Below are positions 38,906 to 49,060 of a stretch of 64,000 nt of DNA, piece by piece. This DNA comes from Streptomyces luteolifulvus. Lineage in GTDB: Bacteria > Actinomycetota > Actinomycetes > Streptomycetales > Streptomycetaceae. Within the stretch, counting starts at the first letter, position 1. Every line of letters starts with the position of its first letter. The position numbers and the translations under genes were made by a program. The notes under the pieces are model-generated. The model did not search any database. It was not told the DNA's origin and saw nothing but the letters and a program-made list of their open reading frames with translations. The stretch spans positions 210,826 to 274,825 of the forward strand of contig NZ_VZRB01000008.1 in NCBI RefSeq assembly GCF_008806595.1, read 5' to 3'.

Positions 38906-41680
38906 ATGGCACGCAAGGCCCCGCGCGAGGACCCCGGCGAGGACGCACCGGAGGTGACCCCGCCCAAGAACTGGGCCGCAGGGATCCCCGCGGTGACCCA
39001 TGCGCTGCGCATGGGATACGACCAGATGGGCGTGCGGCGCACCGCACTGACACTGCTCAAGGTCAACCAGAAGGACGGCTTCGACTGCCCCGGCTGCGCC
39101 TGGCCGGAGGGCGATCACCGCAGCACGGCGGAGTTCTGCGAGAACGGCGCCAAGGCCGTCGCCGAGGAGGCCACCGTACGCCGGGTGACGCCCGCGTTCT
39201 TCGCCGCGCACCCGGTGGAGGAGCTCGCGGGCCGCAGCGACTACTGGCTGGGCCAACAAGGCCGTCTCACCGAGCCGATGTACAAGCCGGCCGACTCGCA
39301 GACGTATGTGCCGGTCACCTGGGCGACGGCGTTCGACATCGTCTCCCGGGCACTGAAGGCGCTGCGCAGCCCCGACCAGGCCGCCTTCTACACCTCGGGG
39401 CGGACCTCCAACGAGGCCGCCTATCTCTACCAGCTCCTCGTCCGGCAGTTCGGCACCAACAACCTGCCCGACTGCTCCAACATGTGCCACGAGTCGAGCG
39501 GTTCGGCGCTCACCGAGACGATCGGCATCGGCAAGGGCAGCGTCCGCCTCGACGATCTGTACTGCGCCGACCTGATCTTCGTCGTCGGGCAGAACCCCGG
39601 GACCAACCACCCGCGCATGCTGTCCGCGCTGGAGAAGGCCAAGCGGCGCGGCGCGCGCATCGTCGCGGTGAACCCACTGCCCGAGGCCGGGCTGCTGCGC
39701 TTCAAGAACCCGCAGAACGCCCGCGGTGTCGCAGGCGGCGGCACGCCTCTCGCGGACCGGTTCCTGCAGATACGGCTCGGCGGCGACCTGGCGCTCTTCC
39801 AGGCGCTGTCCCGGCTGCTGCTCGACGCCGAGGACACCGCGCCCGGCACGGTCCTCGACCACGACTTCATCACGTCGCACACCGACGGCTTCGAAGACTA
39901 CGCCGACCAGCTGCGCAGACTCGACCGGGACGACGTCGCCGAGGCGACCGGGCTCGCCCGCGACGCCATCGAGGCCACCGCCCGCGATGTCATGTCCGCC
40001 CGGTCGGTCGTCGTCTGCTGGGCCATGGGCCTGACCCAGCACAAGCACTCCGTGCCCACCATCCGCGAGGTGGTCAACTTCCTGCTGCTGCGCGGCAACA
40101 TCGGGCGCCCCGGCGCAGGAGTGTGCCCCGTGCGCGGTCACTCCAACGTGCAGGGCGACCGGACCATGGGCATCTACGAGAAGCCGGCGCCGGAGTTCCT
40201 CGACGCGCTGCGCGACGCATTCGGATTCGACCCGCCCCGCCATCACGGATTCGACGCGGTGGACACGATCCGGGCGATGGGTGCTGGCGAGGTGAAGGTG
40301 TTCTTCGCCATGGGCGGCAACTTCGTCTCCGCCGCACCGGACACGGCCGCCACCGAGCGGGCCCTGCGCACGTGCCGGCTCACCGTCCAGGTCTCCACCA
40401 AGCTCAACCGCTCCCACGCCGTCTGCGGCCGCGAAGCCCTCATCCTCCCCGCCCTCGGCCGCACCGAGCGGGACCGAGGACCGGACGGTGTGGACCGGTT
40501 CGTCACCGTCGAGGACTCGATGGGGATGGTGCACGCCTCCCGGGGCGGGCTGCCACCCGCCTCCCCGCACCTGCTCTCCGAACCGGCCATCGTCTGCCGG
40601 CTGGCACGCAGCCTCTTCGGCGCCGAGAGCTCAGGCGCCGCCGGCGTCCACGTGCCCTGGGCGGACTTCGAGGCCGACTACGACGCCGTCCGCGACAGCA
40701 TCGCCCGGGTCGTGCCCGGCTTCGCGGACTTCAACGCCCGGGTGCGGCGCCCAGGCGGCTTCACCCTGCCGCACGCCCCGCGCGACGAACGGCGCTTCCC
40801 CACCCGCACGGGCAAGGCACACTTCACGGTCAACCCGGTGGAGGTGCTGCGCGTCCCGCCCGGCCGGCTGCTGCTGCAGACGCTGCGCAGCCATGACCAG
40901 TACAACACCACGATCTACGGCCTCGACGACCGCTACCGCGGCATCCGCACGGGCCGCCGGATCGTCTTCGTCCACCCCGACGACCTGGCGGAGCGCGGAA
41001 TCGCCGACGGGCGGCTGGTGGACCTCGTCAGCGAATGGCCGGACGGCCCGGAGCGGCGGGCGGAGGCTTTCCGCGCCGTCGCCTACGACACACCCCGCGG
41101 CTGCTGCGCGGCGTACTTCCCGGAGGCCAATGTGCTCGTGCCGCTCGACTCGGTGGCCGACACCTCCAACACGCCGACGTCCAAGAGCATCGTCGTACGA
41201 CTGGAGAGCCATTCCCCCTCCGGCGGGCCTGTTCCCCCTCCGGCGGGCCGGGGGGAGACTCAGCCCAGGCAGCCCATCCGGTGGCTGATCTCCGCCGCCC
41301 CCTTGAGCAGCAGGGGCGCGAGCTCGTGGATGCGCTCCTCGGTGAACCGGTACGCCGGGCCGGAGGCGCTGAGCGCGGCGACGACCTCGCCGTCGCGGGA
41401 GCGGATCGGGGCCGCTACGGCATGCAGTCCGATCTCGAATTCCTCCAGCGTCACGGCGTACCCGCGTGCCACCGCCTCGGCGAGATCCTTCTCCAGTCTC
41501 GCCCTGGCGGTCAGCGTGTGCGCCGTCAGCTTCCGCATCCCGGACGCCGTGAGCGTCTGGGCGCGCTCCTCCGCCGGCAGGTGGGCCAGCAGGATCTTGC
41601 CGCTGGACGTGGCGTGCAGCGGCGTGAGCTGCCCGACCCAGTTGTGGGTGCCCACCGCGCCCGGGCCGCGCACCTGGTAG
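38906..41680 (+). CDS. FdhF/YdeP-type molybdopterin oxidoreductase, stop codon lost
   Basis: The family region is the first ~767 residues and ends SKSIVVRLE at 41206. It binds a bis-MGD molybdenum cofactor; DCPGCAWPEG (near 65) and the blocks YTSGRTSNEAAYLYQ and PDCSNMCHESSG are typical of the YdeP class, relatives of formate dehydrogenase of unknown substrate. In this genome the frame runs on for another 157 codons, through two 18-base repeats and 420 bases antisense to the IclR gene, stopping at 41680. The tail has no family likeness. FdhD, needed to activate such enzymes, is encoded 2 kb downstream. Confidence 0.88.
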   Translation: MARKAPREDPGEDAPEVTPPKNWAAGIPAVTHALRMGYDQMGVRRTALTLLKVNQKDGFDCPGCAWPEGDHRSTAEFCENGAKAVAEEATVRRVTPAFFAAHPVEELAGRSDYWLGQQGRLTEPMYKPADSQTYVPVTWATAFDIVSRALKALRSPDQAAFYTSGRTSNEAAYLYQLLVRQFGTNNLPDCSNMCHESSGSALTETIGIGKGSVRLDDLYCADLIFVVGQNPGTNHPRMLSALEKAKRRGARIVAVNPLPEAGLLRFKNPQNARGVAGGGTPLADRFLQIRLGGDLALFQALSRLLLDAEDTAPGTVLDHDFITSHTDGFEDYADQLRRLDRDDVAEATGLARDAIEATARDVMSARSVVVCWAMGLTQHKHSVPTIREVVNFLLLRGNIGRPGAGVCPVRGHSNVQGDRTMGIYEKPAPEFLDALRDAFGFDPPRHHGFDAVDTIRAMGAGEVKVFFAMGGNFVSAAPDTAATERALRTCRLTVQVSTKLNRSHAVCGREALILPALGRTERDRGPDGVDRFVTVEDSMGMVHASRGGLPPASPHLLSEPAIVCRLARSLFGAESSGAAGVHVPWADFEADYDAVRDSIARVVPGFADFNARVRRPGGFTLPHAPRDERRFPTRTGKAHFTVNPVEVLRVPPGRLLLQTLRSHDQYNTTIYGLDDRYRGIRTGRRIVFVHPDDLAERGIADGRLVDLVSEWPDGPERRAEAFRAVAYDTPRGCCAAYFPEANVLVPLDSVADTSNTPTSKSIVVRLESHSPSGGPVPPPAGRGETQPRQPIRWLISAAPLSSRGASSWMRSSVNRYAGPEALSAATTSPSRERIGAATACSPISNSSSVTAYPRATASARSFSSLALAVSVCAVSFRIPDAVSVWARSSAGRWASRILPLDVACSGVSCPTQLWVPTAPGPRTW
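41212..41249. repeat. two direct copies of an 18-base GC-rich unit
   Basis: TTCCCCCTCCGGCGGGCC at 41212-41229 and again at 41232-41249, period 20, followed by GGGGGGAG. Each copy with the following G run can fold (CCCCC-TCCGGCGGGCC-GGGGGG), so the unit looks like a terminator between convergent genes that has been duplicated at the point where the oxidoreductase should end. Confidence 0.8.
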
Positions 41681-42057
41681 AGGTTGACCGCGTAGTGCTC
41701 CTGCAGGACGGCGATGTTGACGGTCTCGCCGATCTCCTCGGCGAGCCGCTCGCACACCGGCCTGCCCTGCTGGGTGATGTCGAGACGGCCCGTGACCGCG
41801 CCCGCCAGGCGTACGATCCCGAAGCCGAGCCGGTACTTGCCGCGTTCGGCCGTCTGCTCGACCAGACCGCGCGCCTCCAGGGCGCCGAGCAGGCGGAACG
41901 CGGTCGACTTGTGGACGTCGATCTCGGCGGCGACCTCGCTGACGCCCGCCTCGCCGCGCTGGGCGAGGATCTCCATGACGCTCACGGCACGGTCGACGGA
42001 CTGCACCCCGTTCACCGCGGGACCTGCCGTTTCGCCATCTGCCGTGTGGTTGCTCAT
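41260..42057 (-). CDS. IclR-family transcription regulator
   Basis: 265 residues. N-terminal winged helix: VQSVDRAVSVMEILAQRGEAG and VSEVAAEIDVHKSTAFRLLGALEARG (in parts); C-terminal effector domain with NWVGQLTPLHATSSGKILLAHL and AVAAPIRSRDGEVVAALSASGP. Divergent from the serine dehydratase gene, with TTGCA/TGCAA-type palindromes between. IclR proteins sense small organic acids; here serine, glycine or pyruvate metabolism is the likely target by context. ATG at 42057. Confidence 0.93.
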   Translation of the reverse strand: MSNHTADGETAGPAVNGVQSVDRAVSVMEILAQRGEAGVSEVAAEIDVHKSTAFRLLGALEARGLVEQTAERGKYRLGFGIVRLAGAVTGRLDITQQGRPVCERLAEEIGETVNIAVLQEHYAVNLYQVRGPGAVGTHNWVGQLTPLHATSSGKILLAHLPAEERAQTLTASGMRKLTAHTLTARARLEKDLAEAVARGYAVTLEEFEIGLHAVAAPIRSRDGEVVAALSASGPAYRFTEERIHELAPLLLKGAAEISHRMGCLG

Positions 42058-42111
42058 GGCGCAACCATAGCGGACCGAGGTGTCGCCCGGGAGGTACGCC
42101 GGGCTCGGAAC

Positions 42112-42203
42112 TGTTGCATATTGCACAACACTGTGCGCCATTCTTGACAACCGGGAGCGGCGGCTGAAGCATGTTGCGCATAGCGAATTGTGTTGTGCAA
42201 TTC
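42112..42203. promoter_or_regulatory. IclR-type operators and sdaA promoter
   Basis: Two AT-rich palindromes lie in the divergent gap: TGTTGCATATTGCACAACA (42112-42130, imperfect) and GAATTGTGTTGTGCAATTC (42185-42203). TTGACA at 42144-42149 is a plausible -35 box for sdaA, between the two. Similarity of the half sites (TTGCA/TGCAA) suggests one protein, the adjacent IclR regulator, binds both. Confidence 0.65.
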
Positions 42204-42230
42204 GAGATATCGCATCCCGTGGAGCATGGT

Positions 42231-43613
<1,383 letters not shown>

Positions 43614-43624
43614 CGCCTCACACC

Positions 43625-44503
43625 ATGGGACGGGTCACCGAGCGACGGCGCGTGCTGCGCATCCGGGACGGCGCCGCGAGCAGCCGTCCGGACACGCTGG
43701 TTGCGGAGGAGCCGCTGGAGATCCGGCTGGGCGGCAGGCCGCTGGCGATCACCATGCGCACGCCCGGTGACGACTTCGCGCTGGCCGCCGGGTTCCTGCT
43801 GAGCGAGGGGGTGGTGCGCCGGGCCGAGGACGTGGCGAGCATCGTGTACTGCGCGGGCGCCACGGGTGGGGACCCCTCCCACCCGAGCGGAGTCGGGAGC
43901 GGGGGAGGTTCGAACACGTACAACGTCGTCGACGTGCGGCTCGCCCCCGGCGTGCCGGTGCCCGACATCACGCTCGCGCGGAACGTGTACACGAGCTCCT
44001 CCTGCGGGCTGTGCGGCAAGGCCAGTCTGGAGGCCGTACGGACCACCGCCGGCCGGCCGATCTCCGACACACCTCCGCTCCGTGTCGCTCCCGAGCTGCT
44101 GGCCGCCCTGCCCGACCGGATGCGGGCCGCGCAACCGGTGTTCGACCGGACCGGGGGCCTGCATGCCGCCGGGCTGTTCTCACCCGAGGGCGACCTGCGG
44201 TACCTGCGGGAGGACGTGGGCCGGCACAACGCCGTCGACAAGGTCATCGGCCGCGCGCTCCGGGCCGGTGAACTGCCGCTGTCCCGAGGCATTCTGCTGG
44301 TGTCCGGCCGGGCGTCGTTCGAGCTGGCGCAGAAGGCGGTCATGGCGGGCATCCCGATGCTGGCGGCGGTCTCGGCACCGTCCTCCCTCGCGGTGGACCT
44401 GGCGACGGAGACAGGGCTCACGCTCGTCGGCTTCCTGCGCGGCGGGTCCATGAACGTGTACGCGGGCGAGCAGCGCATCGATCTTCAGGCCGGCACGAGG
44501 TGA
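43625..44503 (+). CDS. fdhD: FdhD sulfurtransferase with in-frame palindromic insertion
   Basis: 292 residues. FdhD moves sulfur from a desulfurase onto the molybdenum cofactor of formate-dehydrogenase-type enzymes. The active CxxC is Cys127-Cys130 (SSCGLCGKAS); the C-terminal VLLVSGRASFELAQKAVMAGIPML-type block (in part) binds the cofactor. Residues about 80-97 (GGDPSHPSGVGSGGGSN region) are a Gly/Ser-rich insertion encoded by an imperfect palindrome and absent from the usual family core. Its client is probably the YdeP-type enzyme at 38906. It starts 11 bases after sdaA. Confidence 0.93.
   Translation: MGRVTERRRVLRIRDGAASSRPDTLVAEEPLEIRLGGRPLAITMRTPGDDFALAAGFLLSEGVVRRAEDVASIVYCAGATGGDPSHPSGVGSGGGSNTYNVVDVRLAPGVPVPDITLARNVYTSSSCGLCGKASLEAVRTTAGRPISDTPPLRVAPELLAALPDRMRAAQPVFDRTGGLHAAGLFSPEGDLRYLREDVGRHNAVDKVIGRALRAGELPLSRGILLVSGRASFELAQKAVMAGIPMLAAVSAPSSLAVDLATETGLTLVGFLRGGSMNVYAGEQRIDLQAGTR
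43875..43908. repeat. palindromic insertion inside fdhD
   Basis: CCTCCC (43875-43880) and CCCGA (43882-43886) pair with TCGGG (43893-43897) and GGGAGG (43903-43908), loop GCGGAG. The length keeps the fdhD frame. It resembles the small palindromic repeats scattered in Streptomyces genomes, but a genome search is needed to show other copies. Confidence 0.5.
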
Positions 44504-44632
44504 GCGGGCCCATGACCCACCTCGGCGCGTTGCGGCCCCGTCTCCGGCACGCTCGCCGGCCTACCCCGACCGCGGGCGGCTGGGCAGGACAACCGCCGGG
44601 TTGTGCACGGTCGGGCGGGGTACCCGGAGTCG

Positions 44633-44959
44633 GTGCGGATCAGTGTGGTGGACGCGGGATCGAACACGGTCAGGCTGGCAGTCGCGGACACCAGCGACGG
44701 CGTGCCGCTGCCCGTGCACACGGTCAAGTGGAAACTGCGGCTGTCCGAGCGGGTTCAGCCCGACGGCGTGATCGGTGAGGATGCGCTGCATCGGCTGGTG
44801 CAGGCCGTGGCCGCGGCGAGGGACACGGCACACACCTGGGACGCGGAAGGGCCGATGGCGTTCGCGACCGCCGTCGTGCGCCACGCTCCCAACCGGCGGC
44901 AGGTGCTGAGCACCGTACGGGCGGAAACCGGTATCCGGATGTGCACCCTCTCCGGAGAG
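44633..44959 (+). pseudogene. Ppx/GppA phosphatase, 3'-truncated
   Basis: From the GTG at 44633 (CCCGGAGTCG upstream) the first 109 codons are a clear N-terminus of the exopolyphosphatase family: VRISVVDAGSNTVRLAVAD, then GPMAFATAVVRHAPNRRQVL and TGIRMCTLSGE. The family continues for a further ~200 residues with the ATP/phosphate motif GGGS, which is missing. After 44959 the sequence becomes the antisense of the neighbouring FAD-oxidase gene. The long open frame that continues to 46741 is a by-product of GC bias. Confidence 0.85.
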
Positions 44960-46621
44960 ACGTTGGTCGTCGTCCGGATAGCCGAAGCGGGTGTCGTGGG
45001 CGGCCGGGCGCCAGGAGGAGCCGAGGCGCAGCTCTCCGTCGACGGGGTTGGGGTCGACGACCTTGCCCGGGTTCATCCGGTTGCCCGGGTCGAACAGGCC
45101 CTTCAGCTCGCCGAAGGCGGTCACCAGCCGTTCGCCGAACATCTGGGTGAGCAGTTCTCCCCGGGCCTGGCCGTCGCCGTGCTCGCCGGACAGCGAGCCG
45201 CCGTAGGAGACGACAAGGCCGGCGGCACGCTCCACGAAGCCGCGGAAGTCCGCCACCCCCTCGGACGTGGTCATCCCGAACGGAATCCGGGTGTGCACGC
45301 ATCCCTGCCCGAAGTGGCCGTACAGCGAAGGCTCGTTGTAGTCGAACTCCTTGAACAGCCGCTTCAGATCGCGGAGATAGTCCCCGAGGCGCGCTGGCGG
45401 CACGGCGGAGTCCTCCCACCCTTCCCAGGTCTCCCGCTCGTCCGGCGGACGCGCGGTCACCCCCAGCCCCGCCTCCCGGGCCCGCAGCATCTCCTGCTCA
45501 CGCTCGGGATCGTCGGAGAAGGCGACCGAAGCGTCCCGTTCGGCGCGGCCGATCGCCGTCAACAGGGCGTGCGCCTGCTCGTCCACGTCCTCCTTGCTGT
45601 CTCCGGCGAACTGCACGAGCAGCCAGCTGTCGCTGTCGGGCAGGGCGTCGAGCGAGTCGAGGTAGGCGTGTTCCTCCCGCATCAACTGGGCCATCCGCCC
45701 GTCCAGGGCCTCCAGTTGGGCGGGAGAGCAGTGCTCCAGCAGCCGGGGTACGTCGTCGGCGGCGCGGCAGATGTCGTCGTATCCGAGGACCAGCAGCGAC
45801 TGGTACGGCGGCACCGGGACGAGATCGAGCTCGGCCCGCAGCACGGTCACCAGGGTGCCCTCGCTGCCGACCAGGGCCCGGGCGACGTCGAAGCCGTTCT
45901 CCGGCAGCAGGGAGTCGAGGTTGTAGCCGGAGACGCGGCGCGGGATCCGCGGGTAGCCGCGCCGGATGTCGGCCAGGTACTCGGTGACGATCCGGTCCAG
46001 GCCGTCGTAGATCTCGGCCCGGCGGCCGCCCTCGGCGCTGATCCGCGCCCGCTCGGCCCGGGAGGTGGGCCCCACCCACATGCGCAGACCGTCGTAGGTG
46101 AGCACCTCCAGCCGGCGCACATGGTCCACCGTCTTGCCGTACGCCTGCGCGGACGCCCCGCACGAGTTGTTGCCGATCATGCCGCCCAGCGCGCAGTGGC
46201 TGTGGGTCGACGGCTTCGGGCCGAACTGGAGACGGTGATCCGCGAGCCGCCGGTCGAGTTCGTCCAGGACGATGCCCGGCTCCACCACACAGGTACGAGC
46301 CCCGGGGTCGACGGCGACCAGCGCGTGGCAGTACTTGCTCCAGTCGATCACCACGGCCGCGTTCGTCGTCTGACCGGCCAGACTCGTGCCCCCGCCCCGC
46401 GACAGCACAGGGGCGTCGAAGCGGGCGCACACGTCCACCGCCCGGGCACCGGCCTCGACGGTGCGGGGTACGACCACGCCGAGGGGGACCTGCCGGTAGT
46501 TGGATCCGTCCGTGGAGTAGGCGCCCCGGCTGCCGGGATCGAAGCGGACCTCGGCATCCGTCTCGGTGCGCAGGGCCGTGGCCAGGTCACCGAGGGGTAC
46601 TCCGCGGACGCGTGTGCTCAT
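44960..46621 (-). pseudogene. FAD-linked oxidase/Fe-S protein, 3'-truncated
   Basis: 554 residues of a GlcD-type FAD oxidase: RGGGTSLAGQTTN (FAD-binding), ALGGMIGNNSCGA, ALVGSEGTLVT and LSGEHGDGQARGELL are intact. Relatives in Streptomyces are ~950 residues with a C-terminal Fe-S and CCG domain. Here homology stops at RFGYPDDDQR (44960-44990), just where the Fe-S half should begin. Beyond that the frame runs antisense through the ppx fragment to 44561. The FAD half may still fold, but electron transfer to the Fe-S part is lost. Confidence 0.85.
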
Positions 46622-46797
46622 GATCGTCCTCCGGGCTGGTGCGGACGTCCGTCCCGTACGGGCCGTCGGGTACCCCGCATCACGCGGGCAATGACACCGC
46701 GCCCGCCTCGGACGGCTGCCCGCCGAGCAGCCGGCCGGTAGCGCACCTGCGTGTGGGCGTCGGAAGTGGACCGCCCCGTCTGTCTAGGGTGGAGGCC

Positions 46798-48000
46798 ATG
46801 TCCACCACAACACCCGGTCCTACGCCCCTCGTTGATCCCGCAGAGCTGATCGCGGACCCGTACTCGGTGTACGCGCGGCTTCGCGAGGCCGGGCCCGTCC
46901 ACCGCATCAGCGGAACGGACGGGCTTCCGGCCTGGCTGGTCACGCGGTACGACGACGTACGCCAGGCCCTCGCCGACCCCCGGCTCTGCCTGGACAAGCG
47001 CAACGCGAAGCCCGGCGGCTATCGCGGACTCGCGCTGCCGCCGGCGCTGGACGCGAACCTGCTGAACATGGACCCGCCCGACCACACCCGCATCCGGCGC
47101 CTGGTGTCGCGTGCGTTCACCCCACGCCGTGTCGCCCAACTGCGCGAGCCCATCCGGAAGACCGCGGACCACCTGCTCGACGCCATCGCACCGCTCGGCC
47201 GTGCCGACCTGATCGCCTCGTACGCCGCGCCGCTGCCGATCACCGTGATCTGCGACCTGCTGGGCGTGGCTCCGTCCGACCGGCACGACTTCCGGTCCTG
47301 GACCGACGCGCTGGTGGCCCCGGACCCCGAGCAGCCGGAGAGGACGAAGGAAACCGTCCGTGCCATGCTGGGGTTCTTCGCCCAGCTCATCGCCGACAAG
47401 CGGGCAGCCCCCGCCGACGATCTGCTCTCCGCGATGATCGCCGTACGCGACGACGAGGACCGGCTGAGCGAGGACGAGCTCACCTCCCTGGCCTTCCTGA
47501 TCCTGTTCGCGGGATACGAGAACACCGTCCATCTCATCGGCAACGCCACCCTGGCCCTGCTCAGCCACCCCGGCCAACTGGCCGCACTCCGCGCCGATCC
47601 CGGCCGGCTGGGCGGCGCGGTGGAGGAGCTGGCCCGCTACGACGGTCCGGCGCCGCTGGCCATCCGCCGCTTCCCCACCGAGGACATCACTATCGGCGGG
47701 GTCCGCATTCCGGCCGGTGAGACCGTCCTGCTGTGCCTGGCCGCCGCCCATCGGGACCCGCACCGTTTCACCGAACCCGACCGGCTCGACATCGGCCGCG
47801 ACGCCACCGGGCATCTCGCGCTCGGTCACGGCATCCACTACTGCCTCGGCGCGCCGCTGGCCCGGATGGAGACCGAGATCGCGCTCGCCGCTCTCCTCGA
47901 CCGCTTTCCGCGGCTGGCCCTCGACGTCCCGCCGAGTGAGCTGAGTTGGCGGCCGGCCATGCGCGCCCGCGGTCTGCTCGCGCTACCGGTGGTCTACTGA
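46798..48000 (+). CDS. cytochrome P450 (CYP105/107-like)
   Basis: 400 residues. Haem ligand Cys349 in LGHGIHYCLG (the usual FGHG has Leu for Phe); ExxR in AVEELARYD; I-helix FAGYENTVHL, with Asn where many have Thr. Redox partners are not encoded nearby. TAGGGT at 46785-46790 lies 7 bases before the ATG with GGAGGCC between, so the promoter -10 and ribosome-binding site are very close. Substrate unknown; a methyltransferase gene follows after 79 bases. Confidence 0.93.
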   Translation: MSTTTPGPTPLVDPAELIADPYSVYARLREAGPVHRISGTDGLPAWLVTRYDDVRQALADPRLCLDKRNAKPGGYRGLALPPALDANLLNMDPPDHTRIRRLVSRAFTPRRVAQLREPIRKTADHLLDAIAPLGRADLIASYAAPLPITVICDLLGVAPSDRHDFRSWTDALVAPDPEQPERTKETVRAMLGFFAQLIADKRAAPADDLLSAMIAVRDDEDRLSEDELTSLAFLILFAGYENTVHLIGNATLALLSHPGQLAALRADPGRLGGAVEELARYDGPAPLAIRRFPTEDITIGGVRIPAGETVLLCLAAAHRDPHRFTEPDRLDIGRDATGHLALGHGIHYCLGAPLARMETEIALAALLDRFPRLALDVPPSELSWRPAMRARGLLALPVVY

Positions 48001-48036
48001 TCCGAACACGTGGCGCAGCCGCAATCCGCGGAGCGG

Positions 48037-48060
48037 GTTGCGTAGGTTCAGTTGCGCAAC
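48037..48060. promoter_or_regulatory. GTTGCG repeats before the methyltransferase gene
   Basis: GTTGCG at 48037-48042 and the palindrome GTTGCGCAAC at 48051-48060 lie just upstream of the ribosome-binding site of the gene at 48080; a possible operator. Confidence 0.4.
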
Positions 48061-48079
48061 TCGTGAGAGGGAGACCGAA

Positions 48080-48874
48080 GTGGCCGATTATTCACTGGCC
48101 CTCAGTGACTCGGAGATCGAGCGCTACCGGCTCATGGCGGCTGCCGCCGAGCACAGGGAACGCGATCTGTGGACGACCGCCGGAGCGGTGCCCGGCGCGC
48201 GGATCGCCGACGTGGGATGCGGACCCGGCGCGATCGCGGTGCGGCTCGCGGGCAAGGCCGCCCCGGACGGTGCCGTATGGGCGATCGACCGGGACGCCGA
48301 CGCGCTGGCCGTCGCCTCGGAGCTCGCCGCACGGGCCGGCGTACCGGTGCACACCGCCATCGGATCCGCCGATGCCACCGGGCTGGCCGCCGGCACCTTC
48401 GACCTGGTGATGCTCAGGCATGTCCTGGCCCACAACGGCGGCCGGGAGCAGACGATCGTCGACCACCTGGCCACGCTGGCCAGGCCCGGCGGCGGCACGG
48501 TGTTCCTCGCCGACATCGACGCGAGTTCCTTCCGTCTGCGGGGAGCCCCGCCCGAGTTCGACGAGTTGGACGAGCGGTACCGCGAAATGCACCGGCGCCG
48601 GGGCAACGACCTGACCGTAGGCACCCGCCTCGACGAACTGCTGACCGCGGCCGGCCTGGAGATCGTCGCCTTCGAGGGCCACATCAACGTCATCACGCCC
48701 CCGCCCGGCATGCGCGGTCCGGCCTGGGCCGCCCGGGACACCCTGCTCGCCGAGGGCCTTGCCACACCGGACGACCTCGCCCGCTGGGACGACGCCTTCA
48801 AGCGGACCGAGCACGCCGCGAGCGGGCTGCGCTTCTTCGCCGCCCACTTCGTCGCCATCGGCCGCCGCGCCTGA
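48080..48874 (+). CDS. SAM-dependent methyltransferase (class I)
   Basis: 264 residues from a GTG with GAGAGGGAGACCGAA upstream. Motif I ADVGCGPGAIAVRL, acidic motif AIDRDADALAVA and motif IV FDLVMLRHVLAHNGG identify a class I methyltransferase of the UbiE/Methyltransf_11 kind. The acceptor is unknown. It might act with the upstream P450, but the 79-base gap with its own repeat suggests separate control. Confidence 0.9.
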   Translation: MADYSLALSDSEIERYRLMAAAAEHRERDLWTTAGAVPGARIADVGCGPGAIAVRLAGKAAPDGAVWAIDRDADALAVASELAARAGVPVHTAIGSADATGLAAGTFDLVMLRHVLAHNGGREQTIVDHLATLARPGGGTVFLADIDASSFRLRGAPPEFDELDERYREMHRRRGNDLTVGTRLDELLTAAGLEIVAFEGHINVITPPPGMRGPAWAARDTLLAEGLATPDDLARWDDAFKRTEHAASGLRFFAAHFVAIGRRA

Positions 48875-49060
48875 CGCCGCCGTCGCCCCCGACCCCACCC
48901 GCCTGCCGGCCCGGCTGGTCCTGGCCTCTTTCTTAGCGGGACGTTAGATCTCGGCGACGGATCTTGTACGGGTTCGGGGGCCGCCCGCATGCTCATGCGC
49001 ACCCCCGTATCGGGGCATCTCCCCGTTCCCCGCCAGGGACGACTTCCCACTGGAGCCGCC

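Noticed and set aside
44561..44959. Continuation of the FAD-oxidase frame to a 686-residue protein
   Set aside because: Residues after position 554 are antisense of the ppx fragment and have no family likeness; treated as run-on past a deletion joint.
44603..46741. A 712-codon open frame on the plus strand across the FAD-oxidase gene
   Set aside because: Only the first ~110 codons (from 44633) look like a protein family; the rest is antisense of a clear FAD oxidase and is open because of GC bias.
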